NCBI GenBank assembly: GCA_024231905.1
Contig: JAAEQC010000092.1
Location: forward strand, 276,726-340,725
Length of the DNA stretch: 64,000 nucleotides
Source of the DNA: a bacterium
Lineage (GTDB): Bacteria; Krumholzibacteriota; Krumholzibacteriia; LZORAL124-64-63
Direction of reading: 5' to 3'
The notes below the pieces were generated by a model. The model worked only from the letters and a program-made list of their open reading frames with translations. It ran no database searches and was not told the origin of the DNA. Positions 48,168 to 56,240 of this stretch are shown one piece after another. Numbering within the stretch: the stretch's first letter is position 1; the number at the start of each line of letters is the position of its first letter. Both the position numbers and the translations under genes were made by a program.

Positions 48168-49148
48168 TTGTCCACCGATCCGCTGCAGCCCTTCCTGGAT
48201 CACCTTGCCTACGAGCGCGGTCTGAGCCCGCGCACGGTTTCGGCCTACGGCCGGGACGTGGGAGCGTTCCTGGACACGGCCCTGGACCGAGGTGCGATCG
48301 CCGGATCCGGCCCGGTGGATTGGCGCGGCCTCGATGACGCCCGGGACGTGGTGAGAGTCCACTTGGCACGGCTTCGGCGCGAGGGCCGCCAGGTCCGTTC
48401 GGTGGACCGCCATCTGGCGGCTCTGCGGTGTTTCTATCGGTTTCTCCGGGCCACCGGTGCGGTGGAGGCCGTGCCGGCAAACCTTACGGCAGGCCGCGGC
48501 GGTCGCGAGCGCACCCTGCCGCGGGACCTCACGGTTGAACTGGCGGCCACCCTCGTCGAAGCCCCCGACACCTCGACGGCCCGGGGCCGGCGAGACCGCG
48601 CCCTGCTGGAGATGATCTATGGTCTCGGCCTGCGTTTGGCGGAGATCGTCGGCCTGGACCTGGGGGATCTGGACCTGCCCGCCGGACGGGTGCGGGTCCT
48701 GGGCAAGGGGAGCAAGGAGCGCATCCTGCCCCTGGGCGGTTGCGCGGCTGCGGCGCTGGCGGACCATCTCGGCGGTAGCCTCGAACCGGCCTCCTGGCAG
48801 GATCTGCGCGATGGACGGTTGCGCGGCGACGATGCCCGTCGGCCCGTGTTCGAAGGACGTCCCGGCCGCCGCATCGGACGGCGCACCGTGCAGCAACGAG
48901 TCGCCCACCACGCCGCCCAGGTGGCCGGAACAGCGGGCGTCTCGCCCCACACCTTGCGGCACAGTTTCGCCACCCACCTGCTGGAGGGCGGCGCCGGTAT
49001 CCGCGTGGTCCAGGAACTCCTGGGGCATCGGAACCTTACAACGACTCAGATCTACACCCACCTGGGCCGGGGACGCCTGCGGGCCGCCTTCGAAGGCGCC
49101 CACCCGCGTGCCCGGCGCGGACCGAATGAAGGGAACAACCAGTCATGA
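48168..49148 (+). CDS. xerC: XerC-type tyrosine recombinase
   Basis: XerC (326 aa) acts with XerD at dif to resolve chromosome dimers. The N-terminal SAM-like domain ([23 protein letters not shown]) and catalytic domain are clear: Arg in [19 protein letters not shown], Lys in [43 protein letters not shown] with the nucleophile Tyr. A ~15-residue insertion lies before the HxLRH block. TTG at 48168 follows CGGAGG by 5 bases; the longer frame would run into the promoter. Identity as XerC rather than XerD rests on location upstream of hslV, as in Bacillus codV. Confidence 0.92.
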   Translation: MSTDPLQPFLDHLAYERGLSPRTVSAYGRDVGAFLDTALDRGAIAGSGPVDWRGLDDARDVVRVHLARLRREGRQVRSVDRHLAALRCFYRFLRATGAVEAVPANLTAGRGGRERTLPRDLTVELAATLVEAPDTSTARGRRDRALLEMIYGLGLRLAEIVGLDLGDLDLPAGRVRVLGKGSKERILPLGGCAAAALADHLGGSLEPASWQDLRDGRLRGDDARRPVFEGRPGRRIGRRTVQQRVAHHAAQVAGTAGVSPHTLRHSFATHLLEGGAGIRVVQELLGHRNLTTTQIYTHLGRGRLRAAFEGAHPRARRGPNEGNNQS

Positions 49149-49714
49149 CCCGCATCCGCTCGACCACCGTCCTGGCGGTCCTCCGTGACGGACGGGGCGC
49201 CATCGCCAGCGACGGCCAGGTCACCCTGGGGAACACCGTGGCCAAGCACGGTGCCGTGAAGGTCCGCAGACTTTTTGGGGGCAAGGTGCTGGCGGGATTC
49301 GCCGGTGGCGCCGCCGACGCCTTCACCCTCTTCGAGAAGTTCGAGGGCTATCTGGAACGCTACCGGGGCCACCTGCAACGCGCCACGGTGGAACTGGCCC
49401 GAGAGTGGCGGAGCGACCGGGTGCTGCGACGCCTGGAGGCCATGATGATCGTCATGGACAAGGACAACATCTACACCGTCAGCGGCAACGGCGACGTCAT
49501 CGAGAGCGACGACGAACTGGCCGCCATCGGCTCCGGCGGACCCTACGCCCTGGCCGCCGGCCGCGCCCTGGTGCGCCATACGGATGCCACGGCGGTCGAG
49601 GTCTGCCGGCAGGCCCTGGGCATCGCCGGCGAGATCTGCATCTACACCAACGATTCGCTGACCCTGCTGGAGCTCGACGACACGGAGGACGACCATGCGC
49701 GTCAAACAGATTGA
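49145..49714 (+). CDS. hslV: HslV, peptidase subunit of the HslUV protease
   Basis: HslV (189 aa) is the threonine peptidase of HslUV. The precursor starts MTRIRS before [10 protein letters not shown], so processing would leave Thr7 as the catalytic N-terminus. Further family features are [20 protein letters not shown] and [17 protein letters not shown], and [15 protein letters not shown]. Bacillus uses Ser there; this protein keeps the Thr of the E. coli type. It overlaps xerC (ATGA) and hslU (20 bases). Confidence 0.96.
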   Translation: MTRIRSTTVLAVLRDGRGAIASDGQVTLGNTVAKHGAVKVRRLFGGKVLAGFAGGAADAFTLFEKFEGYLERYRGHLQRATVELAREWRSDRVLRRLEAMMIVMDKDNIYTVSGNGDVIESDDELAAIGSGGPYALAAGRALVRHTDATAVEVCRQALGIAGEICIYTNDSLTLLELDDTEDDHARQTD

Positions 49715-51056
49715 GCAGCGGTCCATGTGGACCTGCGCCGAGATCGTGGCGCTGCTCGACCGGTACATCATCGGCCAGGACGACGCCAAGCGGTCCGTGG
49801 CCATCGCCCTGCGCAACCGCTGGCGGCGCATGCAGCTGCCTGACGAGATGCGGCAGGAAGTCATCCCCAACAACATCATACTCATCGGCCCCACGGGGGT
49901 GGGCAAAACCGAGATCGCCCGGCGCTTGAGCCAGTTGGCGGACCTGCCCTTCCTCAAGGTGGAAGCAACCAAGTTCACCGAGAAGGGCTACGTGGGCCGG
50001 GACGTGGATTCCATGGTGCGCGATCTGCTGGAGAACGCCATTTCCCTGGTGCGCCGCCGCCAGGAGGACCGCCATGCGGTGGATATCGACACGGCCGTGG
50101 AGGAACGCCTGGTGGACCTGCTCTTCCCGCCCTTGTCCGGCGTGGAAAGCGATCCGGACCGGCGGGCCCGGTGGGAGCGCAGCCGCGAGAAGATCCGCTC
50201 CCAGTTGCGCGAAGGCGTCCTGGACGAGCGCGAAGTCACCGTCACCGCCGAGCAGAGCAAGATGCCCATCGCCAACATCTTCACCTCGGCGGGGGAGGAG
50301 TTCGACGCCAGCTTCGGCGAGAGCCTCAAGAACATGTTCCCCAAGCAGCGAACCGAGAAGAAGGTGACCGTCACCAAGGCCCGGACCCTACTCCGCGAGC
50401 AGGAGGCCGAGCAGCGTCTGGACATGGACCAGATCGTGGCCGAGGCCACGGACCTGGTGGAGAACGGGGGGATTGTTTTTCTCGACGAGATCGACAAGGT
50501 CGCTGGTGGTCGCGGCGGTGGCGCCGGCGGTCCGGACGTGAGCCGCGAGGGTGTCCAGCGCGACCTGCTGCCCATCGTCGAGGGCTCCACGGTGAGCACC
50601 AAGCACGGACCGGTGAAGACCGACCACATCCTCTTCATCGCCGCCGGCGCCTTCCACATGTCCAAGCCCAGCGACCTCATTCCGGAGCTGCAGGGGCGCT
50701 TCCCCATCCGGGTCGAGCTGTCGAGCCTCACCGAGGACGACTTCGTGCGCATCCTGCGCGATACCGAGGGCTCTCTCATCAAGCAGTACGAGGCCCTGCT
50801 CGGTGTGGACGGGTGCGAACTGGTGGTGGCCGAGGAGGCCCTCAAGGAAATCGCCCGCCTGGCCAGCGAGTTGAACAAGCGCATGGAGAACATCGGCGCC
50901 CGCCGGCTCCAGACCATCCTGGCCCAGCTCCTGGACGACGTGCTCTTCCACGTGCCCGAGAGCCGGACCGGCCGCCTGGATGTGGACCGGGCCTTCGTGG
51001 CCGAGCAGTTGGCCGACATCATCGAGGACGAGGATCTGAGCCGGTACATCCTATAG
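49695..51056 (+). CDS. hslU: HslU, ATPase subunit of the HslUV protease
   Basis: HslU (453 aa) unfolds substrates for HslV. It shows [22 protein letters not shown], Walker A GPTGVGKT at 65-72, [21 protein letters not shown], the intermediate I-domain (about 110-240), Walker [22 protein letters not shown] and the C-terminal EDLSRYIL tail that docks into HslV. Length is normal. A hairpin and T-run follow. Confidence 0.97.
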   Translation: MRVKQIEQRSMWTCAEIVALLDRYIIGQDDAKRSVAIALRNRWRRMQLPDEMRQEVIPNNIILIGPTGVGKTEIARRLSQLADLPFLKVEATKFTEKGYVGRDVDSMVRDLLENAISLVRRRQEDRHAVDIDTAVEERLVDLLFPPLSGVESDPDRRARWERSREKIRSQLREGVLDEREVTVTAEQSKMPIANIFTSAGEEFDASFGESLKNMFPKQRTEKKVTVTKARTLLREQEAEQRLDMDQIVAEATDLVENGGIVFLDEIDKVAGGRGGGAGGPDVSREGVQRDLLPIVEGSTVSTKHGPVKTDHILFIAAGAFHMSKPSDLIPELQGRFPIRVELSSLTEDDFVRILRDTEGSLIKQYEALLGVDGCELVVAEEALKEIARLASELNKRMENIGARRLQTILAQLLDDVLFHVPESRTGRLDVDRAFVAEQLADIIEDEDLSRYIL

Positions 51057-51060
51057 CAAA

Positions 51061-51097
51061 ACCGGGGTGGACTCCCCGGTCCCAAGAGCTATTTTTT
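51061..51097 (+). terminator. Probable terminator after hslU
   Basis: ACCGGGG (51061-51067) and CCCCGGT (51074-51080) pair perfectly over a 6-base loop, 4 bases after the hslU stop. A run of six T follows at 51092-51097, 11 bases beyond the stem, so the U-run is not adjacent as in the classical form. Confidence 0.55.
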
Positions 51098-51143
51098 GCG
51101 GGCGCGAGAAATGTCACCCGCATCTTGTCCAAAGGAGACCGCC

Positions 51144-52058
51144 GTGGCTGCACACAAGGACTTCCTGTCCATCGACCGCTGGAGCACCGAGGAGCTCCGC
51201 GCCGTGCTCGAACTGGCCAAGGAGCAGAAGCCCCTGGCCCGGAAGCACGCCTTGCCGCACACCCTGCCCAACCGCGTCCTGGCCTGCGTTTTCGCCAAGC
51301 CCAGCCTGCGCACGCGAGTCAGCTTCGAGGTGGCCATGCGCCAACTCGGCGGCGAGACCCTCTTCATTACCGACAAGGAAATCGGTATGGGCACCCGCGA
51401 GTCCGTGTACGACGTGGCCAAGGTCATGAGCCGGTTCTGCGACGGCATCATGATCCGCTGGTTCGACGACGACGAGGTGGTCCAGCTGGCCGAGCACGCC
51501 ACGGTCCCGGTGGTCAACGGCCTGACCGACCTGACTCATCCCTGCCAGGTCATGTCGGACATTCTCACGGTGGAGGAGCATCTGGGCAACATCGAGGGCA
51601 AGACCGTGTGCATGGTCGGCGACGGCAACAACCTGGCCAACAGCTGGCTCAACGCCGCCATGCGCTTCCCCTTCAACTTCGTGCTGGCCTGCCCCGAGGG
51701 TTACCTGCCGGACGAGGGCATCGTGCGCAGGGCCGAAGCCGCCGGCGCCTCCTTCATGATCACCCACGATCCCCAGGAAGGTATCGAAGGCGCCCACGTC
51801 ATCTACAGCGACGCCTTCTACAGCATGGGCCAGGAAGAGGAAGCCATCAAACGGCGCAAGGATTTTGCGCCCTTCCAGATCACCTCCGACCTACTGACCG
51901 GTGCGCACGAGGATCACATCGTCATGCACTGCCTGCCGGCCCACCGCGGCGAGGAGATCACCGACGAGGTCATGGACGGTCCCCACTCGGTCGTGTTCGA
52001 CGAGGCGGAGAACCGGCTTCACGCCCAGCGAGCGATCCTGTCCACCCTCATCAAGTAG
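51144..52058 (+). CDS. argF: ArgF, ornithine carbamoyltransferase
   Basis: ArgF (304 aa) makes citrulline from ornithine and carbamoyl phosphate. The carbamoyl-phosphate motif reads SLRTR at 54-58 (usual STRTR), in KPSLRTRVSFEVAMRQLGG; HPCQ (in DLTHPCQVMSD), DGNNLANSW and HCLPAHRGEEIT are present, which indicate ornithine rather than aspartate transcarbamylase. GTG at 51144 follows AAGGAG by 6 bases; the longer frame starts in the terminator region. No other arginine gene is in the window. Confidence 0.93.
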   Translation: MAAHKDFLSIDRWSTEELRAVLELAKEQKPLARKHALPHTLPNRVLACVFAKPSLRTRVSFEVAMRQLGGETLFITDKEIGMGTRESVYDVAKVMSRFCDGIMIRWFDDDEVVQLAEHATVPVVNGLTDLTHPCQVMSDILTVEEHLGNIEGKTVCMVGDGNNLANSWLNAAMRFPFNFVLACPEGYLPDEGIVRRAEAAGASFMITHDPQEGIEGAHVIYSDAFYSMGQEEEAIKRRKDFAPFQITSDLLTGAHEDHIVMHCLPAHRGEEITDEVMDGPHSVVFDEAENRLHAQRAILSTLIK

Positions 52059-52121
52059 GAGACGGCCATCGCGCGGCGCAACGGCAGCAAGAGGCAGCGG
52101 AGTCAGGGGCCGGCCCGGGTC

Positions 52122-53375
52122 ATGGGGTCGGCCCTGCTCCTTTGTCTGGTCCTGCTGACCGCCTGCGCGGTCATGGAACGGCCGCCGGGCGGGCCCCTGG
52201 ACCGCACGCCGCCCCACGTGGTGGCCGTGTCGCCCGATTCCGGTTCCACGGGCCTGGGGCCCATCGACCGCCTGACGATCACCTTCTCCGAGAAGATGGA
52301 CCGGCGCTCGGCCACGGGCTGGCTGTTCTTTTTCCCGGACCAGCGCATCCGCAGCACAAAGTGGAAGGGCGCCATCAGCGCCGAGGTGCTCCTGGAGGAG
52401 CCCCTGCCGGCGGACTCGGTGGTGGTCGTGGAGATCGCGGCGGGGCTCAAGGACGCCCACAACGTGGCCATGAAGACCTCGCGCCGGTTCCCCTTCGCCA
52501 CGGGGGATTCCCTGTCCGCCGGCAGCATCAACGGCATCCTCGTCATGGGGGACACGGCGGTGACCAAGGGCGTGGTCGAGCTCTACGACGTGCCGCCGGA
52601 CACCCTCGAGTACTTCCAACAGCCCATCCTGCGACGGGCGGCCACCGACGAGCAGGGCACCTTCGTCTTCGATTGGCTGCCTGTTCCCGGAGGACCCTGG
52701 ATCATCCGCGCCTTTCTGGATCCCGACGGGGACCGTAGGCCCGGCGACCGGTCGCCCAAACGCGTGCTGCGGGACACCCTCAGCCTCAGTGTTGAACACC
52801 CGGTCCTGAGCGCCGGCGTGACGACCCTCTACCCGGTGGACACGCCCGGGCGCCTGCATGCGCCGCCCTTCGCGCACTTCGGCGCCGTCCGCCCCGTCAT
52901 GGCCTGGAGCATGGCCATCGACGACGCGGATACGGGCTGGGTACCCCAAACGGTGGATCCCGCGGAGCATCCCATCGGCTTCGTCAGGCCGGACTCGCTC
53001 ACCATGCTCCACGACATCAGGCCGGGCCTGAACCGGGTCGGTTTCTTCGTGGACGCCGACGGGGACAGCGCCTACGGACCGGTTCCCGACTCGCTGCTGA
53101 CCGCGTCCCGGGCAGCCTTCGCCTGGGTCCAGCCCGACTCTGCGGCCGACACCACGGGCTGGTATCTGGAGCCTCTGCTGCTGGTGGAGAGCCCCTTCCT
53201 GGAGCCGGGACTGGATGCGGATCTCGTCATGCCGGACACGGTGGCCGTCATCGTTCCGTGGCCCCAGCCCACCCCCGACCTGCCGGACTCTACGGCCGGC
53301 GACTCCCTGGCGATCGTGGACCCGGACACCACCGCTGTCGAGTCCACGGAATCCGAGACGCCCCGCGAGGAGTGA
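52122..53375 (+). CDS. Lipoprotein with N-terminal Ig-like (SbsA/Big_5-type) domain
   Basis: The product (at least 417 aa) has a lipoprotein signal (LCLVLLTAC, then AVMERPPGGPLDRTPP) and an Ig-like domain of the SbsA type (VVAVSPDSGSTGLGPIDRLTITFSEKMDRRSA). The C-PPGGPxDxTPP start is shared with a large family of Bacteroidota surface lipoproteins. The rest is beta-rich with DPDGDRRPGDRSP and VDADGDSAYGP turns that could bind Ca, ending in a Pro/Asp/Thr-rich tail. The ATG at 52122 lacks a good ribosome site; AGGAGA (52057-52062) is 5 bases before an in-frame ATC at 52068, which would add 18 basic residues. Function unknown. Confidence 0.8.
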   Translation: MGSALLLCLVLLTACAVMERPPGGPLDRTPPHVVAVSPDSGSTGLGPIDRLTITFSEKMDRRSATGWLFFFPDQRIRSTKWKGAISAEVLLEEPLPADSVVVVEIAAGLKDAHNVAMKTSRRFPFATGDSLSAGSINGILVMGDTAVTKGVVELYDVPPDTLEYFQQPILRRAATDEQGTFVFDWLPVPGGPWIIRAFLDPDGDRRPGDRSPKRVLRDTLSLSVEHPVLSAGVTTLYPVDTPGRLHAPPFAHFGAVRPVMAWSMAIDDADTGWVPQTVDPAEHPIGFVRPDSLTMLHDIRPGLNRVGFFVDADGDSAYGPVPDSLLTASRAAFAWVQPDSAADTTGWYLEPLLLVESPFLEPGLDADLVMPDTVAVIVPWPQPTPDLPDSTAGDSLAIVDPDTTAVESTESETPREE

Positions 53376-53377
53376 CC

Positions 53378-54184
53378 ATGAAGCTCGCCTTCACCAAGAT
53401 GCACGGCGCCGGCAACGACTTCGTCATGGTGGACGGCCGTCTGCCGAGTGCTTCCTCCCTGGATACCGCCCGCATTGCAGCCCTCTGCGACCGCCGTCGA
53501 GGGATCGGCGCCGACGGACTCATCCTGGTGGCGCCGACGCCGGACGCCGACTTCCGCATGACCTACTTCAACGCCGACGGGGGCGAGGCCGACATGTGCG
53601 GCAACGGCGCCCGCTGCGCCGTGGAGTACGCGGCCCACTGCGGCCTTCACGAAGGCGCCTGCCGGCTGGCCACGGGCGCGGGTGTCATCGGCGGACGCCG
53701 CCACGGCCCCGGCGACGTGGAGGTGAGCCTTCCGCCCTGGCGTGATCTGGCCTTGGCCCTGGAATTGGAGTCATCCCCCTGGGACGAGCACCACGTGTGC
53801 AACACGGGGGTGCCCCATCTGGTCATTCCGGTGCCCGACGTGGAGTTGGTCCCGGTCAGGGAATGGGGACACCGCCTGCGCCACGATCCGATCTTCGCGC
53901 CGGCCGGGGTGAACGTCAACTGGGTGGCCGCCGCCCCCGGCGGCGAGGAATATCTGCTACGCACCTACGAGCGCGGCGTGGAGGACGAGACCCTCGCCTG
54001 CGGCACTGGCGCCAGCGCCACGGCGGTGGTACTTTCGCATCTGGAACGAGCGACCAGCCCCGTGCGACTCCGCACCCGGGGCGGAGACCTGCTCGTGGTT
54101 GACGTGGACCGCGGGAATGGATCGCTGACTCTGCGCGGGCCGGCAGTCGTGAGCTTCGAGGGAGAGGTGCAGATCGATGAGTGA
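53378..54184 (+). CDS. dapF: DapF, diaminopimelate epimerase
   Basis: DapF (268 aa) converts LL- to meso-diaminopimelate for lysine and peptidoglycan. Both catalytic cysteines are present: Cys74 in ADMCGNGARC and Cys208 in TLACGTGASA. The N-terminus MKLAFTKMHGAGNDFVMVDG is typical. GAGGAG precedes the ATG. It overlaps dapA by 8 bases, giving a dapF-dapA-dapB operon. Confidence 0.97.
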   Translation: MKLAFTKMHGAGNDFVMVDGRLPSASSLDTARIAALCDRRRGIGADGLILVAPTPDADFRMTYFNADGGEADMCGNGARCAVEYAAHCGLHEGACRLATGAGVIGGRRHGPGDVEVSLPPWRDLALALELESSPWDEHHVCNTGVPHLVIPVPDVELVPVREWGHRLRHDPIFAPAGVNVNWVAAAPGGEEYLLRTYERGVEDETLACGTGASATAVVLSHLERATSPVRLRTRGGDLLVVDVDRGNGSLTLRGPAVVSFEGEVQIDE

Positions 54185-55097
54185 GAAAGTAGCCAAGACT
54201 TGGGAGATGCCCGACGGCGTCTACACCGCCCTGGTGACCCCCTTCCGCAACGGCGAGGTGGACCGCAAGGCCTGGCGCACGCTGATCGAGCGGCAAGTGG
54301 CGGCCGGCGCGGCCGGCATCGTACCCGTGGGCTGCACCGGTGAAGCGGCCACCCTCGACCGCTCTGAACGGGAGTGGCTGGTGCGGGAGGCCGTGGACAT
54401 GTGCTCAGGCCGGTGCGCCGTGGTCGCCGGTTCCGGCACCAACGCCACCAGCAGCACCATCGCCTACACCCGTGACGTCAAGGCCTGGGGCGCCGATGCG
54501 GCCATGCTCATCTCCCCCTATTACAACAAGCCCCAGCAGCACGGACTGCTGGCCCATTACCGGGAGGTGGCGCGAGCGGTGGACATACCCCTCGTGCTCT
54601 ACAACGTTCCCGGTCGCACAGCCGTGAACATCCTGCCTGAGACCGCGGCCCAGCTGGCTGCCGAGCCCAACATCGTGGCCCTCAAGGAGGCCAGCGGCAA
54701 CCTGTCCCAGATCGAGGAAGCCATCGCCCGTTGCGACCTGAAGGTCTTTTCCGGCGACGACGGCCTGAACTTCTCCATCTTCGGCATGGGGGGGCGCGGC
54801 GCCATCAGCGTGGTGAGCAATCTCCTACCCGGAGCCATGGTCCGCTTCTGGCGAGCCTGGGCCGACGGGGACATCAATCAGGCCTGGCCCATGAGCCGCG
54901 CCTTCGATCCCATTACCAGCGCCTGTTTCGTGGAATCCAACCCGGTCCCCGTGAAGGAACTCCTGTCCATGGCCGGACTGTGCCGTCGGGATCCGCGCCT
55001 GCCGCTGATGCCCGTCAGCGAGGCGAGCCTCACCTTCCTGGTCCAGTTCTACGAGTCAACCCTGGCCGATCTCCTAGCGAAAGACCTGGAGGGTTGA
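54177..55097 (+). CDS. dapA: DapA, dihydrodipicolinate synthase with altered active-site loop
   Basis: DapA (306 aa) condenses pyruvate and aspartate semialdehyde. The Schiff-base Lys170 (VALKEASG), Tyr142 and Arg147 (LYNVPGRT) and Tyr116 (SPYYNKP) are present. The loop that reads GTTGESATL in most DapA proteins reads GCTGEAATL here (residues 52-60), so the Thr of the Tyr-Thr-Tyr proton relay (Thr44 in E. coli) is Cys53. The C-terminus and length are normal. Because every other catalytic residue is kept and the operon is dedicated, it is likely a working DapA rather than another aldolase. Confidence 0.93.
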   Translation: MSEKVAKTWEMPDGVYTALVTPFRNGEVDRKAWRTLIERQVAAGAAGIVPVGCTGEAATLDRSEREWLVREAVDMCSGRCAVVAGSGTNATSSTIAYTRDVKAWGADAAMLISPYYNKPQQHGLLAHYREVARAVDIPLVLYNVPGRTAVNILPETAAQLAAEPNIVALKEASGNLSQIEEAIARCDLKVFSGDDGLNFSIFGMGGRGAISVVSNLLPGAMVRFWRAWADGDINQAWPMSRAFDPITSACFVESNPVPVKELLSMAGLCRRDPRLPLMPVSEASLTFLVQFYESTLADLLAKDLEG

Positions 55098-55098
55098 G

Positions 55099-55839
55099 AT
55101 GATCCAGGTGGCCGTACACGGCGCCGAGGGCCGCATGGGCGGCCATCTGACCGCCCTGGTGGACGAAGCAGCCGATTGCGAACTCGCCGGCCTCGTCACG
55201 GAACCGGACCGCGCTGTCGCAGCCGGGGAATTCCACCCGCGCCTGCCCCTGGTGGCCCAGAACGCCATGGGTGAGACCCTGCCCGCCGGCTGCGTGGTCA
55301 TCGACTTCTCCCTGGCACCCGCCCTGGAGGCTCTCCTGGACGCTTGTACCAGGCTCAAGGCTCCCCTGGTCATGGGTACTACCGGCCACTCGAAGGCCCA
55401 ACTGACGGCTCTGATGCGTCACGCCGAGGATCTGCCCGTGGTCCATGCACCCAACTTCAGCATCGGTATCCCGACGCTGAAGATGGTCTTGCAGTTGTTG
55501 GCTAAGGTCTTACCTGAAGATTTCGACGCCGAACAGGTGGAGACCCACCACATCACCAAGCTGGACAAGCCCAGCGGCACGGCGCGGCATCTGGCGGACG
55601 CCTGGACCGCCGTGCGGGGCGGAGATCCGGTGCCCACCCACAGCCGGCGCCTGGGCGGCGTCATCGGCGAGCACGCCTGGGCCTTCGCCGACGGGGAGGA
55701 GACTCTCGTGGTGGAACACAGGGCCCATTCGCGACGCGCCTTCCTGCGAGGCGTGCTCCCTGCCGTGCGTTTTGCCGCCGAGGCCGGACCGGGAATGTAC
55801 GATCTGGGGGACGTGCTGCAGGCGGTCGCCCACGGCTGA
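55099..55839 (+). CDS. dapB: DapB, dihydrodipicolinate reductase
   Basis: DapB (246 aa) reduces the DapA product. It has the dinucleotide-binding start VAVHGAEGRMG, VVIDFSLAPAL, the GTTGH segment, APNFSIGIPTLKMVL and the substrate motif HHITKLDKPSGTA (with the catalytic His and Lys). The usual HHRHKxDAPSGTA varies slightly. It starts one base after the dapA stop. The gene ends 80 bases before the convergent rpsT. Confidence 0.93.
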   Translation: MIQVAVHGAEGRMGGHLTALVDEAADCELAGLVTEPDRAVAAGEFHPRLPLVAQNAMGETLPAGCVVIDFSLAPALEALLDACTRLKAPLVMGTTGHSKAQLTALMRHAEDLPVVHAPNFSIGIPTLKMVLQLLAKVLPEDFDAEQVETHHITKLDKPSGTARHLADAWTAVRGGDPVPTHSRRLGGVIGEHAWAFADGEETLVVEHRAHSRRAFLRGVLPAVRFAAEAGPGMYDLGDVLQAVAHG

Positions 55840-55859
55840 TTCGTTGATGAACACGAGAA

Positions 55860-55888
55860 AGAGGGTCCGCCCGGCGGGGGGACCCTCT
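55860..55888. terminator. Bidirectional terminator between dapB and rpsT
   Basis: AGAGGGTCC (55860-55868) and GGACCCTCT (55880-55888) form a perfect 9-bp stem with an 11-base GC loop in the gap between convergent genes. Read on the - strand it is followed by TTTCTCGTGTT, a modest U-rich run, so it best serves rpsT. Confidence 0.75.
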
Positions 55889-55919
55889 CGTCGTATCGGA
55901 AGCTGTGCGCCGGCGCTCG

Positions 55920-56177
55920 CTACTTGGCGGCTGCGGCGGCCATACGCGCCTTGAGGCGGGAGGCCCGCTTCGGGTGCATGAGGCCCTTGCTCGCCTGCGA
56001 GTCGATCAGCGAGTACATCTCGCTGAGGGACTTGGCCTTGTCGTCGGCGGGCGTCTCGCCGATATTGGCGCGGTAGGTCTTGATCTGCGAACGCATCATG
56101 GCGCGATTCTGGCGGTTGCGCTCGTTGCGCGCCTTGTTCGTGATCAGCCGCTTCTTGCAACTCTTGGCGTGGGGCAC
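55920..56177 (-). CDS. rpsT: Ribosomal protein S20
   Basis: S20 (85 aa) binds 16S rRNA during 30S assembly. The protein starts PHAKSCKKRLITNKARNERNRQNRAMMRSQIK, matching the S20 N-terminus, and ends KRASRLKARMAAAAAK. The GTG at 56177 is chosen because GGAGG lies 7 bases upstream and it gives the family's N-terminus; the longer frame adds unrelated residues. It is read divergently from uvrC and has its own promoter and terminator. Confidence 0.95.
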   Translation of the reverse strand: MPHAKSCKKRLITNKARNERNRQNRAMMRSQIKTYRANIGETPADDKAKSLSEMYSLIDSQASKGLMHPKRASRLKARMAAAAAK

Positions 56178-56211
56178 TTCGAAACCTCCGTTAGGGTCCA
56201 TTAGGCGGGGC

Positions 56212-56240
56212 AATTTAACAGGATAGGCCAGACATGTCAA
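56212..56240 (-). promoter_or_regulatory. sigma-70-type promoter of rpsT
   Basis: On the - strand: perfect TTGACA (56240-56235), 17 bases, TAAATT (56217-56212). The predicted start near 56205 gives a leader of about 28 bases. The -35 box lies inside the first codons of the divergent uvrC gene. Confidence 0.75.

Noticed and set aside
51092..51126. TTGCGG as -35 of an argF promoter
   Set aside because: No acceptable -10 hexamer at 16-18 bases; the T-run is better explained as part of the hslU terminator.
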